NCBI GenBank assembly: GCA_963728845.1
Contig: CAVSLS010000044.1
Location: 1 to 64,000 of the forward strand
Length of the DNA: 64,000 nucleotides
Reading direction: 5' to 3'
Source of the DNA: Bog-473 sp963728845
GTDB lineage: Bacteria; Actinomycetota; Acidimicrobiia; Acidimicrobiales; RAAP-2
Shown one piece after another: positions 30,249 to 39,995 of the stretch (within the stretch, counting starts at the first letter, position 1; each line of letters opens with the position of its first letter). The notes beneath the pieces are model-generated. The model was not told the DNA's origin. It searched no databases and saw only the letters and a program-made list of their open reading frames with translations. The translations under genes were made by a program, and so were the position numbers.

Positions 30249-31982
30249 CCCCCGACTCCTCGAGAGCCGAGGAGCGGTAGCGGTTGGTGATGGGCATGCG
30301 CCGGTCCTTGCCGAACGCCTTGGTCGTGATGCGCACGCCCGGTGGCATCTGCCGGCGCTTGTACTCGGCGCCGTCGACGAGGCGCACGACCCGGTCGACC
30401 ACCGCCGGATCGAATCCCTCCGAGACGAGGTCGGCCGCGGTGCGGTCGCGCTCCACGTAGCCCCGCAACACCGGATCGAGCTCCTCGTAGGGAGGGAGCG
30501 ACTGGTCGTCGCGCTGGTCCGGACGCAACTCGGCCGACGGCGGTTTGTCGAGCACGCTGTCGGGGATCGGTCCCGGCAGGCCCTCGAGCACCGCCTGGGT
30601 GTTGCGATAGCGGCACAGGTCGTAGACCAACGTCTTGGGCACGTCCTTGATCACGGCGAACCCGCCCGCCGAGTCTCCGTAGAGGGTGGAGTAGCCGGTG
30701 GCCATCTCGCTCTTGTTGCCCGTGGTCAGCACGATCCACCCCTTGGCGTTCGAGACCGCCATCAGCAGCACGCCGCGCAGGCGCGACTGCAGGTTCTCGT
30801 CGGTCAGGCCGAAGGGCTCGCGGCCGAGGACGGGCGCCAGCATCGAGGCGAAGGCGACGTGGGCCTCCTCTATGGGCACCACCTTCAGGTCGATGCCCAG
30901 GCGTTCGGCGAGCACGCCGGCATCGTGACGCGAGCCGTCGCTCGAATAGCGCGACGGCATGGAGAGTCCGTGCACTCGCTGCGCACCCAGCGCGTCCACG
31001 GCGACCGTCGCCACGAGCGACGAGTCGATGCCGCCCGACAGGCCGATGACGGCGTCGGAGAAGCCGTTCTTGCGCAGGTAGTCGCGTGTCCCGAGCACCA
31101 GCGCCGAGTAGACCTCGGCGTGGTCGCCCAAGGGCGGTCGAGGAGATCGCGGGGCCAGCAGCGGGCCGCTCGGCCCGGTAGGGCTCGGTCACCACGATCC
31201 GCGGCAACAACTCGGTGACCGCGTGGGGTGGGTGGCGGCCGATCGGGAGGTCGACGACCACGAGGTCTTCGGCGAACTGCGCGCCCGAGGCCACCAGCGT
31301 GCCGTCGGGCGCGACCACGAGGGAGTCGCCGTCGAAGACGAGCTCGTCCTGCCCTCCCACCTGGTTCACGTACGCGATGGCGCAGCCGGCTTCGGCCACC
31401 CGGCGCGACAACATGGCGAGACGCTCCGTCCGCCGTCCGCGGTTGTAGGGCGACGCGTTGAGGTTCACGACGACGTCGGCGCCGGCCCGGCCGGCATGCG
31501 CGACCGGCCCCTCGTCGAACCAGACGTCCTCGCAGATGGAGACGCCCACCCAGGCTCCGGCCACGCCGAAGAGGGGCGGCGGCTCGTCACTGGGCAGGAA
31601 CCACCGCTGCTCGTCGAAGACGCCGTAGTTGGGGAGGAAGTGCTTGCGGTACACCCCGACCACGCGCCCACCCGCGCACACCGCCGCCGCGTTGGCCAAC
31701 CCGCCGCCTCCGGGCGCGGCACCCACGAATCCGACCACGACCGCACACTGCCGGGTCGCCGCCGCGACCTTTTCGAGCGCGGCCACGTTGTCGGCGACGA
31801 ACCCAGGCTTGAGGAGGAGGTCCTCGGGCGGGTAGCCCGGGATGGCAAGTTCGGGCACGACGCAGATGTCGGCCTCCGCCGCCTCGGCGCGCCGCCAGCG
31901 CGGCCAGCACCCGCTCGACGTTGCCCGACAGGTCGCCCACCACGGTGTTGACCTGTGCGGCGGCGAGGCGCAGGTGCGGCAT
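30241..31982 (-). CDS. nadE: NAD+ synthetase, glutamine-hydrolysing (frameshifted)
   Basis: Amidates nicotinic acid adenine dinucleotide using glutamine. The N-terminal nitrilase-like glutaminase domain shows the Glu in CVVPELAIPGYPPEDLL, the Lys in YRKHFLPNYGVFDE and the nucleophile in VGVSICEDVWF. The C-terminal synthetase has the PP-loop IGLSGGIDSSL, TTGNKSEMATGY and YGDSAGGFAVIKD. Frame breaks lie near 31,890 and 31,135. Ends match a normal-sized enzyme of about 580 residues. Confidence 0.9.
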
Positions 31983-32078
31983 CGTCCCAGATTACTGGCG
32001 GTCCGCGCTGTCCCGGAGGGGTGGGCCGGCCCGGGTCCGCGGATGGACGGGGTGCGCACGGCGTGCGAAGCTTGGGCG

Positions 32079-33413
32079 GTGCAAAGCCAGCGGGACTACG
32101 TCCTCCGGACCGTGGAGGAGCGGGGCATCCGCTTCGTCCAGCTGTGGTTCACCGACGTGCTCGGGACCCCGAAGGGTTTCAACATCACCTCCGCCGAGCT
32201 GGAGAATGCGCTCGACGAGGGGATGACCTTCGACGGTTCGGCCATCGACGGGTTCAGCCGCGTCCAGGAGGCCGACGTCCTGGCCCGGCCGGACCCCAAG
32301 ACCTTCCAGCTGCTGCCGTTCCACCATGACGACGCACAGGTGGCGCGCGTCTTCTGCGACATCGCCAACCTCGACGGCACCCCCTTCGAGGGCGACCCCA
32401 GGCACGCCCTGCGCCGCATGCTCGAGCGCGCCCGCGCCGCCGGCTACACCTTCTTCGCCTCGCCCGAGGTGGAGTACTTCTACTTCGCCGACGCGGACCC
32501 CGTGCGCGGACCGGTGACGCTCGACTCGGGTTCGTACTTCGATCTCACGGTGGCCGACCTGACGAGCGACCTGCGGCGGCGCTCCGTGCTCATGCTCGAG
32601 GAGATGGGCATACCCGTCGAGCACACCCAGCACGAGGACGCGCGCAGCCAGCACGAGATCGACCTGCGCTACACCGACGCCCTCACCATGGCCGACACCG
32701 TGATGACGACCCGCATGGTGATCAAGGAGATGGCGCGTCAGGAGGGCGTTTTCGCCTCCTTCATGCCCAAGCCTCTCGCGGGTGTGCAGGGCTCTGGCAT
32801 GCACACCCACATCTCGCTCTGGGAAGGCGAGCGCAACGCCTTCGTCGACGAGGGCGACCGCTACGGGCTCTCCGAGGTGGCACGCCGGTTCATCGCCGGG
32901 CTGCTGCACCACGCCCGCGAGATCACCGCCGTCACCAACCAGTGGGTCAACTCCTACAAGCGGCTCATCGGCGGATACGAGGCGCCGGTCCACGTCAGCT
33001 GGGCCCGCAACAACCGATCGGCGCTGGTGCGGGTGCCCGTCGTCAAGATGGGCAAGACCGAGTCCACTCGCCTGGAGTACCGGGCGCCCGACAGCGCGTG
33101 CAACCCCTACCTCACCTTCTCGGTGATCCTCGCCGCCGGGCTGCGCGGCATCGCGGAGGACTACCCGCTGCCACCCGAAGCCGACGACAACCTGTTCACC
33201 CTGACACCGAAGGAGCTGGCCAAGAAGGGGATCGAGCCGCTGCCCTCGAGCCTGCACGACGCGGTCAACGAGATGGAGGGCTCTGAGCTGCTGGCCGACG
33301 CGCTCGGCGACCACGTCTTCGAGTGGTTCATCCGCAACAAGCGCGAGGAATGGGACGCCTATCAGGCCGAGGTCACCCAGTACGAGCTGGACCGGTACCT
33401 CCCGCTGCTCTGA
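32079..33413 (+). CDS. glnA: Glutamine synthetase, type I alpha, GlnA2-like
   Basis: Intact, 444 residues from GTG 32079. Start VQSQRDYVLRTVEERGIRFV and RLWFTDV-like QLWFTDVLGTPKGF resemble mycobacterial GlnA2. Metal and ATP ligands are in SPEVEYFYF, GSGMHTHISLWEG, NQWVNSYKRL and NRSALVRVP. The tyrosine adenylylation loop of the GSI-beta enzymes is not visible (DDNLFTLTPKE in its place), so it should be regulated by feedback or at transcription rather than by adenylylation. It is followed after 13 bases by a GlnR-like regulator on the same strand. Confidence 0.9.
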   Translation: MQSQRDYVLRTVEERGIRFVQLWFTDVLGTPKGFNITSAELENALDEGMTFDGSAIDGFSRVQEADVLARPDPKTFQLLPFHHDDAQVARVFCDIANLDGTPFEGDPRHALRRMLERARAAGYTFFASPEVEYFYFADADPVRGPVTLDSGSYFDLTVADLTSDLRRRSVLMLEEMGIPVEHTQHEDARSQHEIDLRYTDALTMADTVMTTRMVIKEMARQEGVFASFMPKPLAGVQGSGMHTHISLWEGERNAFVDEGDRYGLSEVARRFIAGLLHHAREITAVTNQWVNSYKRLIGGYEAPVHVSWARNNRSALVRVPVVKMGKTESTRLEYRAPDSACNPYLTFSVILAAGLRGIAEDYPLPPEADDNLFTLTPKELAKKGIEPLPSSLHDAVNEMEGSELLADALGDHVFEWFIRNKREEWDAYQAEVTQYELDRYLPLL

Positions 33414-33426
33414 CACCGACGAACCG

Positions 33427-34200
33427 ATGGACCCCCTCCTCTGCTTCCCCGCCGATCTGCCCGCCGAGGTGACCCTCGCGCTGCAGAGCGCCGGCCTCGG
33501 GCACCACGGGGTCGCGGGAACCGACGACCTCGCGGCTCCCGGTCCGGACGGCCGCACCACCGGCTATTCGGGCGCGCTGGTCGTCGCGGGCGACGACATG
33601 ACCGCCGCGGTCGCGTTCTGCCGCCACCTCCGCCTGCGCGAGGTGCCGCTGGCGCCGCTGCTCCTCGCCATCGGACCGCACCAGGTGGGCGAGCTGCTGC
33701 TGCGCGACGACCTCTACGACGACTTCTGCGTCCTGCCCGCCCGGCCGGAGGAGCTCGTGGCACGCCTGCAGCACCTGTTCTGGCGGACCGGGCAGAGCAT
33801 GCGTCCCGACATCATCGAGTACGGGCCCTTGATGCTCAACCTCGAGACCTACCAGGCGGCGGTCGCGGGCCGGGTCCTCGACCTGACCTACATGGAGTAC
33901 GAGCTGCTGCGCTTCCTCGCCGGCCATCCGGCCAAGGTCTTCACCCGCGAGACCCTGCTCAGTCGGGTCTGGGGCTACGAGTACTACGGCGGAGCGCGGA
34001 CGGTCGACGTCCACATCCGTCGCCTGCGGGCCAAGCTGGGAGAGGAGCACGCCCATCTGATTCAGACGGTTCGTTCCGTCGGGTACCGCTTCGGTCAGGT
34101 GGCCTGGCACCCCGGCGTGGCGCAGCGCAACGGTGCTGCGGGGTCGGGCCCGGCCGGGGCGCCGGCGGTCGCCCCCGCCTCTCAGACGACCGGCGCGTAG
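33427..34200 (+). CDS. GlnR-like OmpR-family regulator with degenerate receiver
   Basis: 257 residues. The N-terminal receiver-like domain has GALVVAGDD where a phosphorylatable receiver would carry a VLxD motif, so the phospho-acceptor Asp appears lost. The C-terminal winged helix is well conserved (LDLTYMEYELLRFLAGHP, VFTRETLLSRVWGYEYYGG, RTVDVHIRRLRAKLG, TVRSVGYRF). This closely follows actinobacterial GlnR, the nitrogen regulator, which also works as a dimer without classic phosphorylation. Position directly behind glnA supports a role in nitrogen control. Its last 19 bases overlap ridA, which is convergent. Confidence 0.8.
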   Translation: MDPLLCFPADLPAEVTLALQSAGLGHHGVAGTDDLAAPGPDGRTTGYSGALVVAGDDMTAAVAFCRHLRLREVPLAPLLLAIGPHQVGELLLRDDLYDDFCVLPARPEELVARLQHLFWRTGQSMRPDIIEYGPLMLNLETYQAAVAGRVLDLTYMEYELLRFLAGHPAKVFTRETLLSRVWGYEYYGGARTVDVHIRRLRAKLGEEHAHLIQTVRSVGYRFGQVAWHPGVAQRNGAAGSGPAGAPAVAPASQTTGA

Positions 34201-34550
34201 GCCCAGGCCTCGACCTCGACCCTGGCCCCGATCGGCAGGGCGGCGACCGCGACCGCCGAGCGGGTGGGGCGGTCCTCCACGAAGTACTCGACCCACACCT
34301 CGTTCACGGCCGCGAAGTCGCCCATGTCGACGAGGTAGAGGGTCGTCTTGACGACGTCGGCCAGCGTCGCCCCCTCGATGGCGAGCACCTCGGCCACGTT
34401 CTGGAGCGCCTGGCGGAGCTCCGCGACCGTGCCACCGGGCGCCAGACCTGCGCCACCCGCCTCAGCGGATGCCAGGCCGACCTGGCCCGAGGTGATGACC
34501 CAGTCGCCGACGCGGCGAACCGGGGAATAGGGACCGACGGCTGGACTCAT
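34182..34550 (-). CDS. ridA: RidA family enamine/imine deaminase
   Basis: 122 residues, intact. VGPYSPVRRVGDWVITSGQVGL, the central NVAEVLAIEGATLADVVKTTLYL and the C-terminal PTRSAVAVAALPIGARVEVEAWAY match RidA/YjgF proteins, which hydrolyse reactive enamine intermediates. The catalytic Arg is in RSAV and the Glu in VEVEAWA. It overlaps the molybdenum hydroxylase gene by four bases and is presumably translated downstream of or coupled to it. Confidence 0.9.
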   Translation of the reverse strand: MSPAVGPYSPVRRVGDWVITSGQVGLASAEAGGAGLAPGGTVAELRQALQNVAEVLAIEGATLADVVKTTLYLVDMGDFAAVNEVWVEYFVEDRPTRSAVAVAALPIGARVEVEAWAYAPVV

Positions 34551-36290
34551 GCGCGTTCCTCTCGACCGGCCGATGCTGCCACGTCGCGCCGCGGGGCGCG
34601 AACGGCGGCGCGCCGGGTCGGCCAGCGGGCGGAGTTCCCCTCGGCGATCCAGGCCGCCGCCAGCGTGGCGACGAAGACCGCGTCAGAACCGTTGACCGGC
34701 CAGCGCTCCTCGTCGTGGAGGCGGACGGTCACCTCGGGCATGTCGCGCGCCGCCAGGATGCCGAAGGACCGGATGGTCAGGTCGACGGGCTCGCCGGCGC
34801 CGTCCACGGCGATGCCCTCGCTCCACACCATCCCGAGCGCCTGGTGCACCGCCCCCAGCGCGTAAGAGCGCAACGTGACGGGACAGAGCACCTCGCCCGC
34901 CCAGACGTCGACTTCGACGCGGCCGCGCGGGCCGTCCCCGAGGACGAGGCCGACGCTCGCACGCCCCGCACCCGGTACCGCGACGTGGGCCTGACCCGCG
35001 CCCGCAGGGCCGGGCGGCGCGCCCCGCACGTGCAGGGCGGCGAGCACTTCTGCCCACACGGCACCCCGCAAGTCGGGCGCCACCGGCGGGCCGGCCACCA
35101 CGACCTCTTCGACACGCACACCGGGGCACACGTCGCGCACGCGCGCCACCATGGGAGCCAGGTCCGCCGAACCCTCGGTGCGGCCGACGCGCACGATGCC
35201 GGTGCCGTCGGCACGCAGCCCGAGTCCCAGCGGCGGCCGCTTCGGCGCGCGGCGCACCACGTCCTCGCGGCGCCACAGGACGCGGACCGCCTCCTCGGTC
35301 TCGTCGGCGAGTTCCCGAGCTCGCGCCGGCACGGGGCTGCGCACCTTCCCGCCGAAGGCGCCTCCGTTGCCCAGCGGCGCGGCGGGCCGGCCACCGGGCC
35401 GGCTCCAGCTGGCGTCCGGCTCGACGTAGGCGGGCTCGATCCAGGTGGTCTGCAGCGTGATCGCCCAGTCGCCCGCCGGCACGTCGACCGGGTGGGACAG
35501 GGGCACCGTGCTGTTGCGGCCCTGGACGCGTCCGGCGGCCGCCCGGGCCGCCCGGACCCCCGGGGCCAGTGCTGCCGTCGGCCCCCAGCTGGACGAGCGC
35601 ACCGGCGGGCGCCGAGTCGTCGGCGAACCCTCCACCGCCGAGGACGACGTCGGGCCCCGTGCCCTGCATGCTGCGCCCCTCCACCTCCGATCGCCAGGCC
35701 GCGAGAAGCGGGTCGCGCCGTCCGGGGCCGGGGGGGCGGGACGGGATCGTCGACGCCCAGCACGTCCGACGCGGCCTCCACGATGGACTGCCATCCGGTG
35801 CAGCGGCACAGGTGGGCGCGCAGCGCCGCCTCGACGTCCCGGCGTGTCGGCGGCGTGCCCGAATAGCGTCCGTCGAGGGCGGCGAGCCGCATGACGATGC
35901 CCGGCGTGCAGAACCCGCACTGGCTCGCCCCGGCCGCGACGAAGGCCGACGACCAGCGTCGCGGAGCACGGTCGGCGCACCCTCGAGCGTGGTGACGTGA
36001 CGCCCGGCGACGCGGCGGACGGGCGTGACGCAGGCGACCCGGGGCAGGTCGTCGACCCACACGGTGCAGCACCCGCACTGTCCCTGCGGGCTGCAGCCGT
36101 CCTTGACGGAACGGCACCCGAGCTCCTCCCGCAGCACGTCGAGGAGGGAGATCCCGTCGCTGAACGGACACCTCGGACCCGTTCAGGGTGAAGAAGACGT
36201 CCGCGCCGCCCGGCGGGTCGGCGGGCGGGGTTCCGCCGCGAGGCGATTCGGGAGTTGTGGCGGATTCGCTCAGGGGGCCGAATGCCCGGT
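34547..36290 (-). CDS. Xanthine dehydrogenase-family molybdenum hydroxylase with fused [2Fe-2S] domain (frameshifted)
   Basis: One locus encodes an N-terminal plant-type ferredoxin domain (CSPQGQCGCCTVWVDD), a [2Fe-2S]-binding domain (SQCGFCTPGIVM and HLCRCTGW) and then part of a molybdopterin-binding large subunit. The latter is recognised by WIEPAYVEPDASW, PLGNGGAFGGK and the C-terminal VGLVLGDGPRGRVEVDVWAGE-like and ALGAVHQALGMVWSEGI segments. The first Mo-binding domain and the FAD domain are absent, so the protein is short for the family. The frame shifts near 36,150, 35,950, 35,700 and 35,550. The start is unclear, close to the iscA-like stop. Substrate unknown. Confidence 0.65.
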
Positions 36291-36301
36291 CGGGCGGGGG
36301 C

Positions 36302-36667
36302 TCAGCTGAACGAGGAGCCGCACCCGCAGGTGCGGGTGGCGTTGGGGTTGGTGATGTGGAACCCCGCACCCTGCAGCCCGTCGCTGAAGTCGAGCGTCGA
36401 GCCGGAGAGGAGCTCGGCGCTGGCGGAGTCGACCACGACCTTGACCGTGCCGAACTCACGCACGACGTCGTCGGGCATCACCTCGGTGTCGAAGAACATC
36501 TCGTAGCTGTACCCCGAGCACCCGCCCGGCTTGACCGCGACGCGCAGCGCGAGGTTCTCGCCCTCCTCCTGGGCCAGCAGCTCGGCCACCTTGGTGGTGG
36601 CGTCGTCACTCAGGGTCACCGGTGCCGGCTTCTTCCCGATGCTGACGGAAGTTGAGAGTGTGGTCAC
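36302..36667 (-). CDS. A-type iron-sulfur carrier, HesB/IscA/ErpA family
   Basis: 121 residues from GTG 36667 with a strong GAGGAGG ribosome-binding site. The three ligand cysteines are present: GGCSGYSYEM and the C-terminal TCGCGSSF. It delivers Fe-S clusters to target proteins. Directly downstream on the same strand is an Fe-S molybdenum enzyme, and divergently lies mrp, another Fe-S carrier, so the 129 bp between 36,667 and 36,797 probably holds both promoters. Confidence 0.9.
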   Translation of the reverse strand: MTTLSTSVSIGKKPAPVTLSDDATTKVAELLAQEEGENLALRVAVKPGGCSGYSYEMFFDTEVMPDDVVREFGTVKVVVDSASAELLSGSTLDFSDGLQGAGFHITNPNATRTCGCGSSFS

Positions 36668-36796
36668 TGGTTCCTCCTCGTTGGCGCCGACGCCACCGCG
36701 CCCGATCGACGACCACCATGTTACCGGCGCCCGGCGGCTGTGGGCACCCTGGGGCGGCGGGGCCGGAATTCGCAGCCACGCAGGTAGAATCGCCAC

Positions 36797-38000
36797 ATGA
36801 CCTCCGGGTCTTCCCCCCATCCACCGCCGGCGGGCGACGCGCGTCCCGACCCGCGCGCGGACGAGGTGCTCGAGTGCCTGCGCTCCGTGATCGACCCCGA
36901 GCTGGGCGACACCATCGTCGACCTCGGCATGGTGCGGGACGTCACGATCAGCGGCGACGACGTGACGGTCGACGTCGCCCTCACCATCGCCGCCTGTCCG
37001 CTGCGGGCCCAGATCGAGCGCGATGTCCGCGGGCACGTCGCCGCCCTGGACTGGGTGCGCGGCGTCGAGGTCCGGGTGGCCAGCATGGACGCCGAGGAGC
37101 GGGCCGCCGTCATGGCACGGGCCCGGTGGAAGGCCCGGGAGGACGCGCCGGAGACCGCCGTGCCGGCCAGGACCCGGGTCCTCGCCATCGCCTCGGGCAA
37201 GGGCGGGGTGGGCAAGTCGTCGGTCACGGTCAACCTGGCCGTGGCGCTGGCCCGGCGCGGCTTCACCGTCGGGATCCTCGACGCCGACATCTGGGGCTTC
37301 TCCGTCCCCCGCCTGCTGGGCATGGAAGGTGACGTCGAGGCGCGCCAGGGGAAGATGGTGCCGCTCGAGCAGACCGTCGGCGCCGGACTCGTGCGCGTCC
37401 TGTCCATGGGGTTCCTCGCCGACGAGGAACAGGCGATCATGTGGCGCGGCCTCGTGCTCAACCGTGCCGTGCAGCAGTTCCTCCAGGACGCCCACTGGGG
37501 CGATCTCGACTACCTGTTGATCGACCTGCCGCCGGGCACGGGCGACATCCAGATGGGCCTGGCCCGACTGCTGCCCCGCACCGAGCTCCTCGTCGTGACG
37601 ACCCCCCCGGTGGCGGCGCAAAAGGTTGCCGCCCGGGCGGCCGACATGGCACGTCGGGGCTACCTGCGCGTGGCAGGGGTGATCGAGAACATGAGCGACT
37701 TCACCTGTGAACACGGCACCACCTACGCGTTGTTCGGCTCGGGCGGCGGCGAGCGCCTGGCCCACAGCCTTGGTGTGCCCCTCGTCGGGTCCATCCCGCT
37801 GCACCCCGATATGGCCGCGGCCGGCGACGCCGGCACGCCGGTCGCAGTCGGCGGGCGGCGAGCTCGCCGACGTGTTCGCCGAGATGGCCCGCACGATCGC
37901 CGAGGACGTGGCACCCCTCATCGAGGCCGAGGGGTGCTCGGCCCGCCTCCTCCAACGGGTGGAGGCCGCGGTGGCCCGCGGGGAGGCCGAGGCGGGCTGA
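36797..38000 (+). CDS. mrp: Mrp/ApbC family Fe-S cluster carrier ATPase (one frameshift)
   Basis: N-terminal DUF59/MIP18 domain (IDPELGDTIVDLGMVRDV, with CP in IAACPLRAQIERDV) followed by a ParA-like P-loop ATPase. The ATPase shows SGKGGVGKSSVTVNLA, GILDADIWGFSVPRLLG, DYLLIDLPPGTGDIQ and VIENMSDF. The usual CxxC is not complete: the site reads SDFTCEHG, with one Cys visible. A frameshift near 37,850 precedes the final ELADVFAEMARTIAED segment. Expected cytosolic role is Fe-S cluster transfer. Confidence 0.85.
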
Positions 38001-38022
38001 GCACGGCGGGCCGGAGCGGGTC

Positions 38023-38934
38023 CTACGCGGGGCCGGGCGCTCGGGCGACGGCCCAGTGGCTCTCGATGGTGTCGTCGCCCTCGGGCACGTCGAGGAGGAC
38101 GGCCCTGCCCTCCTGGGCCAGCGCGCGCAGGTGGGCCCACAGCGAGAAGCGGGCGACCGGGAGCTGGCGCTCCGTGACGTCGCCATAGACCTGTGGGAGC
38201 AGCTCGTCGACCGTCCCCCCGCCTTGGTGGCCCAGGGCGGCCGCCACCCGTTCGTGACGGCCGAGCCGGTGGGCGATCAGCGCGTCGACCACGTCACCGA
38301 CGTGGTCCATCAGCCGCCCGTGGCCCGGGGCCAGGGTGGCGACGCCCGCCGGGGCGTCGCGCAGGCGGGCCAAGCTGGCGAGGTACTGGTGGAGGTCCCC
38401 GTCGGGCGGCCGGATCACGACCGTCGATCCGTGCATGACGTGGTCACCGGTGAGCACGAGTCCGTGCTCCTGGACCAGCCAGCACAGATGGTCCGAGGCG
38501 TGGCCCGGCGTGTGCAGCGCCCGCAGGGTGAGGTAGCCGGCGGGACCGGGGCACGACACCGTCCACCCCTCCCCGACCCGCTCATCGGGATCGAACCCGT
38601 CGGCCGGGACGAAGCCGACGACGCGGGCTCCCGTGGCGGCGGCCAGCGCCGCGGCACCGGGAGCGTGGTCGACATGGGTGTGGGTGACGGCGATGGTGCG
38701 GACCGGTCCCAGCGGTGCCGCCGCCTCGACGATGGCCGCGGTATGGGCGTCGTCGGCCGGGCCGGGGTCGACGACGACCACCTCCGAGGACCCGATGAGG
38801 TAGGTGTTGGTGCCCGGCCCGGTCATCAGGCCCGGGTTGGGGGCGGTGAGCCGTCGGACGCCCGGTGCGACCTCGTCGACCCGGCCCGGCTCGGGGGCGG
38901 GGCCGATGCCGAAGTCCGGCACCGCCGGGATCAC
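38023..38934 (-). CDS. Metallo-beta-lactamase fold hydrolase
   Basis: 303 residues. The metal-binding motif THTHVDHAPG is intact, with later ligands in LHTPGHASDHLCW and LTGDHVMHG and a C-terminal winged-helix-like DUF4817 type tail. The arrangement is that of the LACTB2-like subgroup (VVDPGPADDAHTAAI; PGHGRLMDHVGD). It may act on RNA or thioesters; the substrate is not known. Start GTG 38934 overlaps the NUDIX gene stop by four bases, implying translational coupling. Confidence 0.85.
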   Translation of the reverse strand: MIPAVPDFGIGPAPEPGRVDEVAPGVRRLTAPNPGLMTGPGTNTYLIGSSEVVVVDPGPADDAHTAAIVEAAAPLGPVRTIAVTHTHVDHAPGAAALAAATGARVVGFVPADGFDPDERVGEGWTVSCPGPAGYLTLRALHTPGHASDHLCWLVQEHGLVLTGDHVMHGSTVVIRPPDGDLHQYLASLARLRDAPAGVATLAPGHGRLMDHVGDVVDALIAHRLGRHERVAAALGHQGGGTVDELLPQVYGDVTERQLPVARFSLWAHLRALAQEGRAVLLDVPEGDDTIESHWAVARAPGPA

Positions 38935-39920
38935 GGTCCCGCGGGGCGGACGCGGTCGGGGCGGGGGCCGGGCGCGGCGTCGGGACCCTCCTCGTTCGCC
39001 TTCATGGAGACGGCGCGCACGGCCTCGTTGAAGTCGCCCCTGGCCTCCCCGTCGCCGGGATCGGGCACCGGGGCCTGCTCGTAGCCCGGGTCGCCCGGGA
39101 GCACGATGCGCATCCCGTTCCCGTCGGGGACCACCCGCGGCTCTATGGTCGGGACCGCACTCGACGCCCGTTCCGCCGCTTGGAGGAGCGCGGCGCTCGA
39201 GGTGAAGCGCCCGATGGCCTGGAGGCAGCGAATGGTCGGGAAGATGATCTCGATCTGACCCGCCCGGTGCCGGGCCAAGGCATCGTCCGGCGTGATCCAC
39301 ACCTCGGCGATGGTCTCTCCGGCACTGTGCGCGGCGATCTGCCCGGGAGGCGCCGCCGCGACGAAGAACCGGGTGTCGTAGCGGCGCGGTGCGCCGCGGG
39401 GTGTGATCCAGTGGGCGAAGTAATGGACGTCGCCCACGCTGAGGCGAAGGCGCTCCTCGCGGCACAGATCGAGGAAGCGGAGCCTGCCCGCGTTGACCTC
39501 GGTCCGGGCGGCGGCGAAGCGCGCCTCCTCGTCGGGGTCACCGGCCAGCAGGTGCGGGCCACCCTCCCGACGCGCCAGGAGGAGGCCGGCCTCCTCGAAG
39601 GTCTCGCGCACCACGGCCACCCAGTAGGCCAGGCCCCCGGTTCCGACGCCCAGGAGTGTGCTCGCCTCGGCGTGGCTCCGCCCGGCGCACAGCGCCTCCG
39701 CCTCGGCACCGCCGTCGAGGGGATCGACGGCACCTCCGGGGAACACGTAGGCGCCACCGACGAAGTCCGAGCGCAGGTTGCGCCGCACCATCAACACCTC
39801 GAGCGCGCTCCCTCCCGATTGCGTCGCGGCGTCGCGCACGAGCATGACCGTGGCGGCTGGCCGGATCTCCACGCCGGCCGAGCCCGGGGTGGAGGAGTTG
39901 GGGGCGGCCGATGCAGGCAC
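38931..39920 (-). CDS. NUDIX hydrolase, large NUDT7/19-like type
   Basis: 329 residues from GTG 39920. AYVFPGGAVDP leads into the NUDIX signature, which is spread by an insertion as in coenzyme A/acyl-CoA pyrophosphatases of the NUDT19 type: YWVAVVRETFEEAGLLLA carries the REUXEE core. Later ITPRGAPRRYDTRFFVAAAP fits the same group. Pairing with the MBL gene repeats a known combination (NUDT19-like with LACTB2-like), suggesting a joint role in acyl-CoA or thioester turnover; that is inference. Confidence 0.85.
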   Translation of the reverse strand: MPASAAPNSSTPGSAGVEIRPAATVMLVRDAATQSGGSALEVLMVRRNLRSDFVGGAYVFPGGAVDPLDGGAEAEALCAGRSHAEASTLLGVGTGGLAYWVAVVRETFEEAGLLLARREGGPHLLAGDPDEEARFAAARTEVNAGRLRFLDLCREERLRLSVGDVHYFAHWITPRGAPRRYDTRFFVAAAPPGQIAAHSAGETIAEVWITPDDALARHRAGQIEIIFPTIRCLQAIGRFTSSAALLQAAERASSAVPTIEPRVVPDGNGMRIVLPGDPGYEQAPVPDPGDGEARGDFNEAVRAVSMKANEEGPDAAPGPRPDRVRPAGP

Positions 39921-39995
39921 GCCGCAGAGGGTACCGTCGCCGGGGGGCCGCGACCCCCTGACCGGGGGCACCCCTTGACTAACCTGACCCGGTCC

